From contig SBGS01000143.1 in assembly GCA_006226555.1 (NCBI GenBank), positions 1-7,069 of the forward strand: a DNA stretch of 7,069 bases, written 5' to 3'. Source of the DNA: Bacteroidota bacterium. Lineage in GTDB: Bacteria; Bacteroidota; Bacteroidia; Flavobacteriales_D; Crocinitomicaceae. Below the pieces are notes generated by a model. The model had not been told where the DNA came from, did not search any database, and saw only the letters and a program-made list of their open reading frames with translations. Numbering within the stretch: the stretch's first letter is position 1; each line of letters begins with the position of its first letter. The position numbers and the translations under genes are program-made. Positions 1-7,069 of this stretch are shown one piece after another.

Positions 1-1058
1 CGCTTAACGATTCTATTCACGCCTTAGACAATGTTGACGGTCTGATCATCGCCAGACCACGTGATCGCTTCAGTGACAAAGACTTGTACCTGATCGATCA
101 ATTCGTAATGAAAGGTGGTAGATTGATGTGTTTTCTGGAGCAGCTTTATCTCCCGGAAGATACCTTGATGCGCTATGGTCAAACCAATACAGTGAGATAT
201 GAAACTGGGATCGACCGCCTTTTGTTTGATTACGGTCTAAAGATCAACGATAACTATGTAATGGATGTGCAGTGTGCTCCAAAACAAGTACCGCTGGCAA
301 ATAAACCATTGATCCCTTGGTTTTTCCATGTCCTTGCCACGCCAACAACTCACCCGATCTCAAGAAACGTGGAACCTGTGTCTCTAAAGTACACGAACGA
401 GATCCAGTTTGTTGGAAATAATCCTGAAATAGCCCTCACTCCTATACTTACATCTTCAACTAATTCGACAGCTACCGGGCTTGCTCCGATGGTAAGTCTA
501 GCCATGCCTTTGAACTATGGTAAGAATCCGGAGTTAGTGCCTAATCCTGATAATGAAAACAATAAGAAGTGTTTAGCAGGTTTAGCAGAAGGTATGTTCA
601 GTTCATACTTCAAAAACAGGATCGTTGAAGAGTTTATCAATAATCCGGAAGTTGGGTATAAAGAAAAGAGTGCAGAAGAAGGCAAAGTCTTTGTAATTGG
701 AAATGCTCAGTTCATTGCCAATCAATATGATTCTATGCCGAGTAAGCTTGGAAATGGATTTATGTACAAACCAAAGCAGCTTAATGATCTTCAATTCAGT
801 GAAGAGCTTATGCGCCTGCAAATACCACATTTCTTTGGTAACCAGGAGTTTTTCCAGAACCTGGCTGATTACATGATGGGAGATAATTCCGTTTTGGACA
901 TTCGTTCCAGACAGATCGACATTCACCATATTGACCAGGAAAAAGTTAAGGCCAGTGCAGGCTTTTATAAGATGATCAACATGCTTCTTCCTGTTGGGTC
1001 GATCATTCTGCTGGCTTTCATTATGCACTATCTGAGAAGAAAGAAATACGCGAGATAA
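1..1058 (+). CDS. gldG: GldG-like gliding-motility ABC transporter auxiliary protein (3' part, 5' truncated)
   Basis: The reading frame is open from the left edge (first full codon at position 3) to TAA at 1056-1058, giving 351 visible residues. A TTG at 84 is internal and is not the real start, because coding similarity continues upstream of it (LNDSIHALDNVDGLIIARPR). The stretch around DKDLYLIDQFVMKGGRLMCF resembles the GldG / ABC_transp_aux family segment in which a predicted periplasmic domain carries a conserved 'ID-x-F-x-M-x-GG' pattern. Near the C-terminus, RSRQIDIHHIDQEKVKAS is followed by one membrane helix (about visible residues 327-344) and a basic RRKKYAR tail, as in GldG. In the family, GldG works with GldF and GldA as an ABC transporter needed for gliding in some Bacteroidota; many non-gliders also carry relatives. 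It is followed after 6 bases by a DUF4340-like gene, so the two are probably one operon. The N-terminal part and the gldF permease would lie to the left, outside the window. Confidence 0.85.
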   Translation, partial: LNDSIHALDNVDGLIIARPRDRFSDKDLYLIDQFVMKGGRLMCFLEQLYLPEDTLMRYGQTNTVRYETGIDRLLFDYGLKINDNYVMDVQCAPKQVPLANKPLIPWFFHVLATPTTHPISRNVEPVSLKYTNEIQFVGNNPEIALTPILTSSTNSTATGLAPMVSLAMPLNYGKNPELVPNPDNENNKKCLAGLAEGMFSSYFKNRIVEEFINNPEVGYKEKSAEEGKVFVIGNAQFIANQYDSMPSKLGNGFMYKPKQLNDLQFSEELMRLQIPHFFGNQEFFQNLADYMMGDNSVLDIRSRQIDIHHIDQEKVKASAGFYKMINMLLPVGSIILLAFIMHYLRRKKYAR

Positions 1059-1064
1059 GAAATT

Positions 1065-2117
1065 ATGAAAAAACTGATCATTTTAATAATTGCGGTAGTT
1101 GCTTTGGGAGCCTTAGGCTGGTACGCCATGGATCTCATTAAAAATAAAGATCGTTCAGATAAAGAACTTATTGAATTTGCAGTTCAAGACATTAGCACGG
1201 TTGACAAAGTCATTATCTCTGATCCATTTGAGCGCACATTCGAAATCCGAAAGGTGAACGGACAGTGGACAGATAAGGATGGTGGATGCGTCGTACCTGA
1301 GAGTGTTGAGTTTGTGCTAGATGCATTCGAGAAGATCGAATTCAAAGGGTACATCAGCGACAATGCTATCGAGCGATTCACGAATATTATGGCAGGACAA
1401 CACACAAAAGTGGAGATCTTCCAAAATGGTGAATGGGTCAAAACCTGGTATATCGGACCAGCTGCACAAGATCACATGGGACAAATCATGTTACTCGATG
1501 ATCGCGATGCAGGAAAAAGTGATATTCCGGTATTAATGAAGATCAAAGGTGTTCACGGAATCATTGAACCGCGCTTTTTTGCTGATCCGAAAAAATGGAT
1601 GTGTACCAACATCTTTAGTCTTGAATTAAATCAAATTAAAAAAGTTGATATAAAATTCAATGATGAACCTCAAAGAAGCTTCTCTATTGCCAGATCGAAA
1701 GACCATTTTGATGTGTACCAACAAGGTAAAAATCTTCAAGGAGTTGATACGTCCATGATCTTCAGATATCTCAATAATTTCAAAAAGATCAATTTTGATA
1801 TACCGAATTACGAGCTAAATGAAAAGCAAGTAGACAGTCTCAAGCATACAAAGCCATTTTGTGTACTTACGGTGAATGAGACAGGAGGTAAATCAACGAA
1901 ACTGAAGTGCTACCGTATTGTAACACATAATCCGGAAGCAGTTGGAATGATGAGCGTTCTGGATGTTAACCGAGATAAATTCTGGTGTGAATTACCAAAT
2001 GGTGAGATCGTAAAATGCCAGTACTTTGTGTTTAATCCGCTATTTTTCGGTCACTTGTATTTCCCGCTTGATCTAAGTCAGGTCAAAACCCATGATGGTG
2101 TACTACCTCTGGAGTAA
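1065..2117 (+). CDS. DUF4340-like membrane-anchored periplasmic protein
   Basis: This 350-residue protein starts at ATG 1065, six bases after the gldG stop. It has a short basic N-terminus (MKK), one hydrophobic segment (about residues 3-22) that could be an uncleaved anchor or signal sequence, and then a long soluble region likely to face the periplasm. The region around residues 46-90 (VDKVIISDP, then TFEIRKVNGQW, then a V-P-E-S-V-E-F-V-L helix) has the repeated beta-strand, 'ng-W', helix layout typical of DUF4340. A second similar unit seems to start near FFADPKKWMCTNIFSLELNQ (about residues 171-190). No catalytic motif is evident. DUF4340 proteins are often encoded beside GldG-type ABC transporter auxiliary proteins, and the tight spacing here supports a joint role in the same envelope transporter; that role is inferred. 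Family assignment rests on pattern only, so it could also be described simply as a gldG-linked conserved hypothetical protein. Confidence 0.7.
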   Translation: MKKLIILIIAVVALGALGWYAMDLIKNKDRSDKELIEFAVQDISTVDKVIISDPFERTFEIRKVNGQWTDKDGGCVVPESVEFVLDAFEKIEFKGYISDNAIERFTNIMAGQHTKVEIFQNGEWVKTWYIGPAAQDHMGQIMLLDDRDAGKSDIPVLMKIKGVHGIIEPRFFADPKKWMCTNIFSLELNQIKKVDIKFNDEPQRSFSIARSKDHFDVYQQGKNLQGVDTSMIFRYLNNFKKINFDIPNYELNEKQVDSLKHTKPFCVLTVNETGGKSTKLKCYRIVTHNPEAVGMMSVLDVNRDKFWCELPNGEIVKCQYFVFNPLFFGHLYFPLDLSQVKTHDGVLPLE

Positions 2118-2177
2118 ATGTTGATAACTAAGGAAAAAAGGTACATCCTTTAACTCAAGGCTTTCGGGTGAATTTGA

Positions 2178-2185
2178 TAGTTTTG
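2178..2185 (+). promoter_or_regulatory. Candidate Bacteroidota-type promoter for dnaN (-7 box TAGTTTTG)
   Basis: TAGTTTTG matches the Bacteroidota -7 consensus TAnnTTTG exactly and lies 25 bases before the dnaN ATG, which would give a leader of roughly 20 bases. A clear TTTG at the -33 position is lacking, so the site may be weak or a chance match. The rest of the 93-base gap (2118-2210) holds only a weak 5-bp hairpin (AAAGG/CCTTT near 2137-2151) with no T-tract, so there is no convincing terminator after the DUF4340 gene. dnaN may therefore also be read from the gldG promoter. Confidence 0.45.
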
Positions 2186-2210
2186 AGATTGAATAAAAAC
2201 GACTAAAGAG

Positions 2211-3326
2211 ATGAACTTTGTTACTTCAAGTGCTTCACTTTTAAAACACCTTCAGAGTATATCAGGTGTTCTTAGTACAAGTAATACCTTACCCATTCTT
2301 GATAATTTTCTTTTCGAGATCAGTGACGGTCAATTAACCGCTTCAGCTTCTGATCTTGAAACAACAATGAAAACGACAATGGAGGTTGAGGCAAACGAAT
2401 CGGGAAAGATCGCTGTTCCTGCCAAGTTGCTTTTGGACGTTCTTAAAAACCTACCGGATCAGCCGTGTACGTTTTCAGTTGACATGAAGACATACGGCAT
2501 TGAGATCGCTTATGACAACGGTAAATCAAAAATGGTTGGATTCAATGGAGACGATTTCCCAAGACTTCCATCTTTAGAAAACGCTTCATCGATCAAAGTT
2601 TCAGGAGAGATCATTTCCAACGCGATCAATAAAACATTGTTTGCTACCGGAGTTGATGACCTGAGACCGGTTATGAGCGGAGTATTTTGTCAGTTCTCAC
2701 CGGAAAATATAACTTTTGTTGCCACAGATGCTCATAAATTGGTGCGCTATACAAGGACAGATTCACAAGCAAACGGTTCAGGTTCATTTATCCTTCCAAA
2801 GAAACCTTTGAACTTGTTGAAATCAAACCTGCGTGGTGATGAAGAAGTATTATTGGAGTACAATGATTCGAATGCTGTTTTCACATTCAGTGATATAGTG
2901 TTGGTTTGTCGTTTGATCGATGGAAAATATCCAAATTATGAGGCTGTTATTCCAAAAGAAAACCCTAATGTGTTATTGATCGATCGATTACAATTCTTGA
3001 GCTCTATTAAGCGTGTATCGATTTTCGCCAATAAAACCACTCATCAGATCAAATTGAGATTAGCTGGATCTGAGCTTTCTCTATCAGCTGAGGATATTGA
3101 TTTTGCAAACGAAGCTAATGAAAGACTCACATGTAATTATGATGGGGATGATATGGAGATCGGATTTAACTCTCGTTTCCTGATGGAAATGCTGAATAAT
3201 CTGGACTCTTCAGAAGTAAAACTTGAAATGAGTGAACCTAGCAGAGCAGGTTTATTAAAACCATCTGAAAGTGATGAGAATGAAGATATTTTGATGTTAG
3301 TGATGCCGGTGATGCTGAACCGATAG
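2211..3326 (+). CDS. dnaN: DNA polymerase III subunit beta (sliding clamp)
   Basis: This encodes the ring-shaped clamp that holds the replicative polymerase on DNA and serves as a docking platform for replication and repair proteins in the cytoplasm. The 371-residue length fits the usual 365-375. The three clamp domains are visible: N-terminal with LPILDNFLF (about 28-36) and ASDLE (46-50), ending near DDFPRLP (114-120); central with a DDLRPVMSGV segment and the hallmark ATDAHKLVRYTR; C-terminal starting after DGKYPNYEAVIPKENP and ending in LMLVMPVMLNR, equivalent to the conserved MPM(R/L)L terminus that forms part of the protein-binding pocket. The start at ATG 2211 gives the expected N-terminus, MNFVTSSASLLKHLQ; AAAGAG just before it is a poor ribosome binding site, which is usual in this phylum. 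Unlike the classical dnaA-dnaN arrangement, it sits downstream of gldG and a DUF4340 gene. No broken or missing region is seen. Confidence 0.97.
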   Translation: MNFVTSSASLLKHLQSISGVLSTSNTLPILDNFLFEISDGQLTASASDLETTMKTTMEVEANESGKIAVPAKLLLDVLKNLPDQPCTFSVDMKTYGIEIAYDNGKSKMVGFNGDDFPRLPSLENASSIKVSGEIISNAINKTLFATGVDDLRPVMSGVFCQFSPENITFVATDAHKLVRYTRTDSQANGSGSFILPKKPLNLLKSNLRGDEEVLLEYNDSNAVFTFSDIVLVCRLIDGKYPNYEAVIPKENPNVLLIDRLQFLSSIKRVSIFANKTTHQIKLRLAGSELSLSAEDIDFANEANERLTCNYDGDDMEIGFNSRFLMEMLNNLDSSEVKLEMSEPSRAGLLKPSESDENEDILMLVMPVMLNR

Positions 3327-3347
3327 ACATCGAATACGATAATAATG

Positions 3348-3376
3348 AAAGCCATTCCTTAAGGAGTGGCTTTTTT
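3348..3376 (+). terminator. Intrinsic terminator of dnaN, possibly bidirectional
   Basis: The left arm AAAGCCATTCCTT (3348-3360) pairs with the right arm AAGGAGTGGCTTT (3361-3373), forming 13 potential pairs with one T-G wobble; in practice the central TTAA would form the loop. On the + strand the arm runs into TTTTTTCTTT (3371-3380), a good U-tract, 21 bases after the dnaN stop. In the opposite direction the hairpin is followed by CTTTCATTATTAT, a looser U-rich run, so it may also stop the minus-strand gene. The hairpin overlaps the last codons and stop (3359-3361) of that gene. Confidence 0.85.
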
Positions 3377-5806
3377 CTTTGGTCTGAAGTATAGTGCGTC
3401 CAAGAACACTAATAATTTCATTGAGATACTATTTATTTGTGGCTGGTCAAATAATGTATTGAAAGTAGAGAAGTAATTTTTATCTAGCTCGGATTTAAAA
3501 TGAAAGATATTATTCTTGTATACTAACCTTAATTCACATCCCGGATAAAATACCCATCTGTAGTTTACGTCCAGGGTAAATGCATTATAACTTGTATTAT
3601 GAACAGAATTTCCATTTGCATCCAATGGATCATATAGCACATCGATCAGCTCCCCACCTGATCTCAACTCAAAGAAGTTAAGGTAATTTACTTGCTGCCA
3701 GTAATGACGAAACTGTACATCGATCCCCATTCGGTTCGTAAAGATGTATTCACCGCTTAATGTATTCTCTAAAACGATCCTGTCTCTTCGCCCCATGATG
3801 ATCCGTCCATTAACAAAATCTGATGAATGTTGAAAGACATATCCGATATCGTACAATAACTCTGATATAGTAGAATTCCAAACGAGAAACATGCGATCAC
3901 CAAAACGCAATCGAGGACTCACGGTGAATGAATAGGACATTTGACGGTTCTCGGTATAATTAGTGATCGAAGTGCGAAGATCTAAAGCAAATGGTTTGCT
4001 GTAATCGCTGGAATAAAATCCTCCGATCCTAATGGAAGGACCATATCTCAGCTCTTTACCGAAGCTTCTGGACTCAAAATGATCAACCGTTCCCAATGGG
4101 CTGAAACCACCATTCACACCCGCCGTTAGAAAATTACGATACGTTCCTGCTGCGGACCAATCAATGTTCATTGATGTAAACAGTTGTGGAGAATACAGCT
4201 CATTATATGTAGCGGAAAGATTCGCCCAACGACGCAACATGTGCTTGCCTGCAGTAAAATCATTCCATCTCAGGGTTGCACTGTATGTTCTGTTGTTATT
4301 TACCGTTAGAAATCCGAGATCATTGGGATCATATGTATCACTATTCTCACTGTAGTTTATACCATACCTCCAAGTTCCAGACACCTTATTTAATGACGTT
4401 GAGAATGCATGCCCAATTGTGATACCTGACACTTCAGATATGATGGACTGCTTTACGGTTCCGTCAATTTTGTATTGTTTATCCTTAGAAAAAACAGATA
4501 AGGTACCTACTGAAACATTTGCATCTCTCGCACCCCCCTCACGGATTACATTCGTGTTAACAAAGGAAGCTATCCCGTTGTTTTTCATGTTTTGAGATAG
4601 AACCAATACATTATAATTGCTCAAGGGATTCGTCAGTACCTGACGAGAATTCCCCAGGGAATCCGATATCGTAGCATACGTATGTCCTTCAATACCATTA
4701 AACACTCCTATTCCTAAACCGGAAGTCGTTCTACCAGAAAATTTTGACGCATTGATAATTGGAGATTCGACTGGATTACTTTTCACGACCTCATCGTCAT
4801 TTAAAACTATACTTCTATTATAAGGGGTCCCTCCTATCCTTCGTGTATAGAAGACCTCGCCAATACTAAATAGGTCCATACCTTCCAGAAAAAATGGCCT
4901 GTTTTCATTATACCGAACCTCGAAAGGACTCAGGTTTAATATTTGCTGATCGGACCTTGTTTGACCAAAATCCGGGATGAGGGTCATGTCTATTGTAAAC
5001 GCCTGATTGACTCCATATTTCAGATCTACACCTCCGGTCAATCTTTGATTCCATCTTTGTTTCTGAAGAACAGGATCATAATTGTTTTCGAGATAACCTG
5101 TTATATATGGAGACAAGGACAAACGCAATGGCGATCGAATATTCTCAATTCCCCGCAGTACACCCGATTGCGTAATTTCTCCATAAATATTTGGGTCTAA
5201 TGGATTCCAATAAGAGGTTTCTCTGTTTCTGCGAACCTGCCTTCCTATATTGATATTCCATTCCTGTATCTCCTTTTCCGGAAACCTTATGGCAGAGAGT
5301 GGGATCCTCATTTCAACCGACCATCCATCCTTGCCTTTGTGCGTTACGCTTTTCCAAACTGCATTCCAGGAAAAATCCGTATCCTCAATATATTCTATGG
5401 CATCAACTTCAACACCGGCTGCCGTAACAGCAAATAAAAAGGCAGTTCGATTGGTTGCATATGGGTCAATCCTAATTCCGAACCAGTCGCCATTACCAAA
5501 ATCATCACGCTGAGAAAGGTTATAACTAATCGAATCAGGATTTGGATCGTATAATATAGCGCCGACATAAATCGCTTCGTCGTCGTACAGTAGTTTCACA
5601 AATGATTGAAAACGACTCACTTCCCCAAAATTCGGATACGTCACGGTGAAATTACACACAGAGTCACTGCATGCCCATTCAGGCTCTTCCAGCAATCCAT
5701 CTAACTCTATAACTGAACACAATCGATTTGCAAAGAACTCATTCTGACCAATTGATAAATTGGCGATCATCAATGTGAAGCTTAAGAATATTGTTCTAAC
5801 TAACAT
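3359..5806 (-). CDS. DUF5916 family outer-membrane protein with N-terminal CBM9-like domain
   Basis: This 815-residue exported protein has a signal peptide, MLVRTIFLSFTLMIANLSIG, probably cleaved before Q21. Residues about 30-215 look like the family-9 carbohydrate-binding-like beta-sandwich (PF06452 type): IELDGLLEEPEW near the start, then VKLLYDDEAIYVG, GDWFGIRIDPY and GWSVEMRIPLSAIRF. The hallmark of DUF5916 follows at about 273-312: DMTLIPDFGQTRSD, then LNLSPFEVRYNENRPFFLEG. The remaining ~500 residues are rich in alternating aromatic/polar strands (e.g. LRLSLSPYITGYLE, VDLKYGVNQAFTIDM, IDVQFRHYWQQVNYL), consistent with an outer-membrane beta-barrel. It ends in a basic KKKATP tail rather than the common terminal aromatic. 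Family members are common in Bacteroidota, and their substrate is not established; a catalytic role is not supported by what can be seen. It stands alone, convergent with dnaN and divergent from the rimB-like gene, with its own promoter. Confidence 0.88.
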   Translation of the reverse strand: MLVRTIFLSFTLMIANLSIGQNEFFANRLCSVIELDGLLEEPEWACSDSVCNFTVTYPNFGEVSRFQSFVKLLYDDEAIYVGAILYDPNPDSISYNLSQRDDFGNGDWFGIRIDPYATNRTAFLFAVTAAGVEVDAIEYIEDTDFSWNAVWKSVTHKGKDGWSVEMRIPLSAIRFPEKEIQEWNINIGRQVRRNRETSYWNPLDPNIYGEITQSGVLRGIENIRSPLRLSLSPYITGYLENNYDPVLQKQRWNQRLTGGVDLKYGVNQAFTIDMTLIPDFGQTRSDQQILNLSPFEVRYNENRPFFLEGMDLFSIGEVFYTRRIGGTPYNRSIVLNDDEVVKSNPVESPIINASKFSGRTTSGLGIGVFNGIEGHTYATISDSLGNSRQVLTNPLSNYNVLVLSQNMKNNGIASFVNTNVIREGGARDANVSVGTLSVFSKDKQYKIDGTVKQSIISEVSGITIGHAFSTSLNKVSGTWRYGINYSENSDTYDPNDLGFLTVNNNRTYSATLRWNDFTAGKHMLRRWANLSATYNELYSPQLFTSMNIDWSAAGTYRNFLTAGVNGGFSPLGTVDHFESRSFGKELRYGPSIRIGGFYSSDYSKPFALDLRTSITNYTENRQMSYSFTVSPRLRFGDRMFLVWNSTISELLYDIGYVFQHSSDFVNGRIIMGRRDRIVLENTLSGEYIFTNRMGIDVQFRHYWQQVNYLNFFELRSGGELIDVLYDPLDANGNSVHNTSYNAFTLDVNYRWVFYPGCELRLVYKNNIFHFKSELDKNYFSTFNTLFDQPQINSISMKLLVFLDALYFRPKKKATP

Positions 5807-5858
5807 TTTAATTTCTGGTCCTTTGCGTAGAAACTGGAGAAAGTTCTTTTATTCTTTG

Positions 5859-5866
5859 CAAAAATA
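5859..5866 (-). promoter_or_regulatory. Promoter -7 box (TATTTTTG) of the DUF5916 gene
   Basis: Read on the minus strand, TATTTTTG followed by C is an exact match to the Bacteroidota -7 consensus TAnnTTTG. It lies 52 bases upstream of the ATG at 5806, so the transcript would have a leader of about 45 bases. No clean TTTG stands at the usual 17-23 base spacing upstream; a TTG at 5880-5882 is 13 bases away. There is no Shine-Dalgarno sequence: the bases before the ATG are GAAATTAAA. Confidence 0.6.
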
Positions 5867-6034
5867 CGATCAAAACAGACAACTATTTTCATTGGATCTA
5901 ACGGAAGAATATTGCTATGGGAAAGATCCATGAATATCACACTGTAGATCAAGACTATACAAGGTTTCTTTTAAGATTTTATCATTCATTTGTTAACTTT
6001 TTAATTTGATTATAACACCGAACCTTTTTTTTAA

Positions 6035-6042
6035 TACTTTCG
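6035..6042 (+). promoter_or_regulatory. Candidate promoter -7 box (TACTTTCG) of the rimB-rimK pair
   Basis: TACTTTCG followed by C matches the Bacteroidota TAnnTTTG box at all but one of the fixed positions (TTCG for TTTG). A TTTG at 6005-6008 could be the -33 element, but the 26-base gap is longer than the usual 17-23. Transcription would start near 6048, leaving a leader of only about a dozen bases, with GAAAGG directly before the ATG at 6061. The 254-base intergenic region 5807-6060 holds this box and the divergent one for the DUF5916 gene; I see no other convincing element in it. Confidence 0.45.
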
Positions 6043-6060
6043 CTTCCCATTTTTGAAAGG

Positions 6061-6483
6061 ATGGAAGAGAAAAAAGTAATAGGACGATGTGAATTTGCTG
6101 AGTTCCCGAATCTAAAGATCGGAGCGCTAAAAGCAAAGGTTGATACTGGTGCGTATACGTCCAGTATACACTGCTCATCTATTATTAAAGTAGATGACCA
6201 CCTTGTGCGTTGCATCTTTCTCGATAAATCCTATCCGGAATACACGGGGAAAGAATTTGAGTTTAAAATCCTGAAGGAGGTGATGGTAAAAAGTTCTAAT
6301 GGTTATGCAGAAAAACGCTTTATGATCAGAACTGCTATTATGCTTTTAGGTGAAGAATATGTTATTGACTTAACTCTTACCCACAGGGATGACATGAAAT
6401 ACGGTGCATTGATCGGCAGAAAGTTCCTACATGGAAAATTTGTTGTAGATGTCGATCGAAAATATCAATCAATACAGGAATGA
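6061..6483 (+). CDS. rimB: RimB-like retropepsin-fold protease (Zn_protease / DUF785, COG4067 family)
   Basis: This 140-residue cytoplasmic protein has no signal or membrane segment. Residues 24-38 read KAKVDTGAYTSSIHC, carrying the D28-T29-G30-A31 signature of aspartic (retropepsin-like) proteases. VKSSNGYAEKRFMI (76-89) and the C-terminal YGALIGRKFL (114-123), preceded by R109-D-D-M, are the other family hallmarks. Annotations often call this family 'ATP-dependent zinc protease', but the DTGA motif points to the aspartic-protease fold, and no zinc-binding motif is evident. In Pseudomonas the RimB relative is reported to act with RimK by trimming glutamate tails from ribosomal protein S6. 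The gene here overlaps rimK by 4 bases (ATGA at 6480-6483), so the two are almost certainly co-transcribed and translationally coupled. The symbol is by family and context; the substrate here is inferred. Confidence 0.82.
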   Translation: MEEKKVIGRCEFAEFPNLKIGALKAKVDTGAYTSSIHCSSIIKVDDHLVRCIFLDKSYPEYTGKEFEFKILKEVMVKSSNGYAEKRFMIRTAIMLLGEEYVIDLTLTHRDDMKYGALIGRKFLHGKFVVDVDRKYQSIQE

Positions 6484-7069
6484 AAATTGCCATTTTATCT
6501 ACGAACCCTAAGCTATATTCAACACGTAGATTGAAAGAAGCGGGTGAACTCCGCGGACATGAAATGATCGTTGTGGATCATACGAAATGTGACATCGTTA
6601 TTGAGCGTCGCAAGCCTACCATTTTCTATAAAGGTCAGGAGCTTAATGATATTGATGCTGTTATTCCAAGAATAGGTGCTTCAGTAACATTTTATGGTGC
6701 TGCGGTTGTAAGACAATTCGAAATGATGAAGGTTTTCACTGCTGTAGAATCACAGGCACTGGTTCGTTCAAGAGATAAATTAAGAAGCTTACAGATCTTG
6801 TCGAGAGCAGGATTAATGCTTCCTAAAACGGCATTCACCAATTATTCCAAGGATGCACGCAGAATCATCGATCAGGTTGGTGGCGCTCCGTGCGTATTGA
6901 AACTACTGGAGGGTACTCAAGGGGTAGGCGTCGTGCTTGCTGAAACAAAAAGTGCCGCGGAATCTGTACTTGAGGCATTTCAAGGGATCAAAGCACGTGT
7001 GATCGTTCAGGAATTTATCAAAGAAGCAGAAGGTGCTGACATTCGCGCATTTGTAGTCGATGGTGTTGT
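6480..7069 (+). CDS. rimK: RimK family alpha-L-glutamate ligase (ribosomal protein S6 modification), 3' truncated
   Basis: This frame starts at ATG 6480 inside the stop of the preceding gene and stays open to the right edge, giving 196 complete codons of an expected ~300. The N-terminus MKIAILSTNPKLYSTRRLKE, then DAVIPRIGASVTFYGAAVVRQFEM (about 59-82, whose exact pattern is shared with E. coli RimK) and RSRDKLRSLQILSRAG (96-111) identify it. The ATP-grasp domain follows, with VGGAPCVLKLLEGTQGVGVV (133-152, including the glycine-rich nucleotide loop) and IVQEFIKEAEGADIRAFVV (175-193). In E. coli, RimK adds glutamate residues to the C-terminus of ribosomal protein S6 using ATP; the Bacteroidota enzyme may act on S6 or another target. 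The metal-binding and catalytic residues of the C-terminal ATP-grasp half lie beyond the window and cannot be checked. Confidence 0.95.
   Translation, partial: MKIAILSTNPKLYSTRRLKEAGELRGHEMIVVDHTKCDIVIERRKPTIFYKGQELNDIDAVIPRIGASVTFYGAAVVRQFEMMKVFTAVESQALVRSRDKLRSLQILSRAGLMLPKTAFTNYSKDARRIIDQVGGAPCVLKLLEGTQGVGVVLAETKSAAESVLEAFQGIKARVIVQEFIKEAEGADIRAFVVDGV

Noticed and set aside
603..1028. 141-residue minus-strand ORF within gldG
   Set aside because: It lies wholly antisense to a well-supported gldG frame, has no recognisable family features and its composition looks like the shadow of the coding strand.
1321..1536. 71-residue + strand ORF inside the DUF4340-like gene
   Set aside because: It is an out-of-frame overlap with a longer, better supported gene and shows no recognisable domain.
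2137..2160. Short hairpins after the DUF4340 gene (AAAGG/CCTTT and CCTT/AAGG)
   Set aside because: Stems of only 4-5 bp that exclude each other and lack a following T-tract, so they are not a credible terminator.
5820..5850. Imperfect inverted repeat AGAAACT/AGTTCT in the DUF5916 leader
   Set aside because: The stem is short and interrupted, with no match to a riboswitch or known operator, so it is within chance expectation for AT-rich DNA.
5982..6215. Minus-strand ORFs overlapping the start of the rimB-like gene
   Set aside because: They are antisense to the conserved DTGA-containing frame and have no family features; the + strand gene explains the region.

Overview
The window looks like chromosomal DNA from a member of the Bacteroidota, most likely a flavobacterial-type lineage. 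The evidence is a gldG-type gliding ABC-transporter gene just upstream of dnaN, a DUF5916 outer-membrane-type protein, AT-rich promoters of the Bacteroidota TAnnTTTG kind, and weak or absent Shine-Dalgarno sequences. The genus cannot be fixed from this sequence alone. Nothing here looks mobile: there is no transposase, integrase, CRISPR array, tRNA or rRNA. All genes read as intact except the two cut by the window edges.

Layout. At the left, on the + strand, is the 3' part of a gldG-like gene (open at the 5' edge). Six bases later comes a 350-residue membrane-anchored DUF4340-like protein. After a 93-base gap with a candidate promoter comes dnaN, the DNA polymerase III sliding clamp. dnaN converges on a long minus-strand gene (815 aa, CBM9-like domain plus DUF5916 barrel). 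The two share a strong hairpin terminator that contains the minus gene's stop codon. A 254-base divergent intergenic region separates the DUF5916 gene from a + strand pair: a small RimB-like retropepsin-fold protein and, overlapping it by 4 bases, rimK (ribosomal protein S6 glutamate ligase family), cut by the right edge.

Functional reading. The window joins three unrelated modules. The first is a GldG/DUF4340 envelope module, which probably supplies the periplasmic parts of an ABC transporter whose permease and ATPase would lie upstream or elsewhere. dnaN is a housekeeping replication gene. The rimB-rimK pair looks like a translationally coupled unit that may add and trim glutamate tails on a protein such as ribosomal protein S6. 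The DUF5916 protein is a probable outer-membrane protein of unknown substrate. I found no clear sign of a wholly new system. The most useful points are the DUF4340 gene between gldG and dnaN, the coupled RimB-RimK pair, and the terminator built into the end of the opposing gene.
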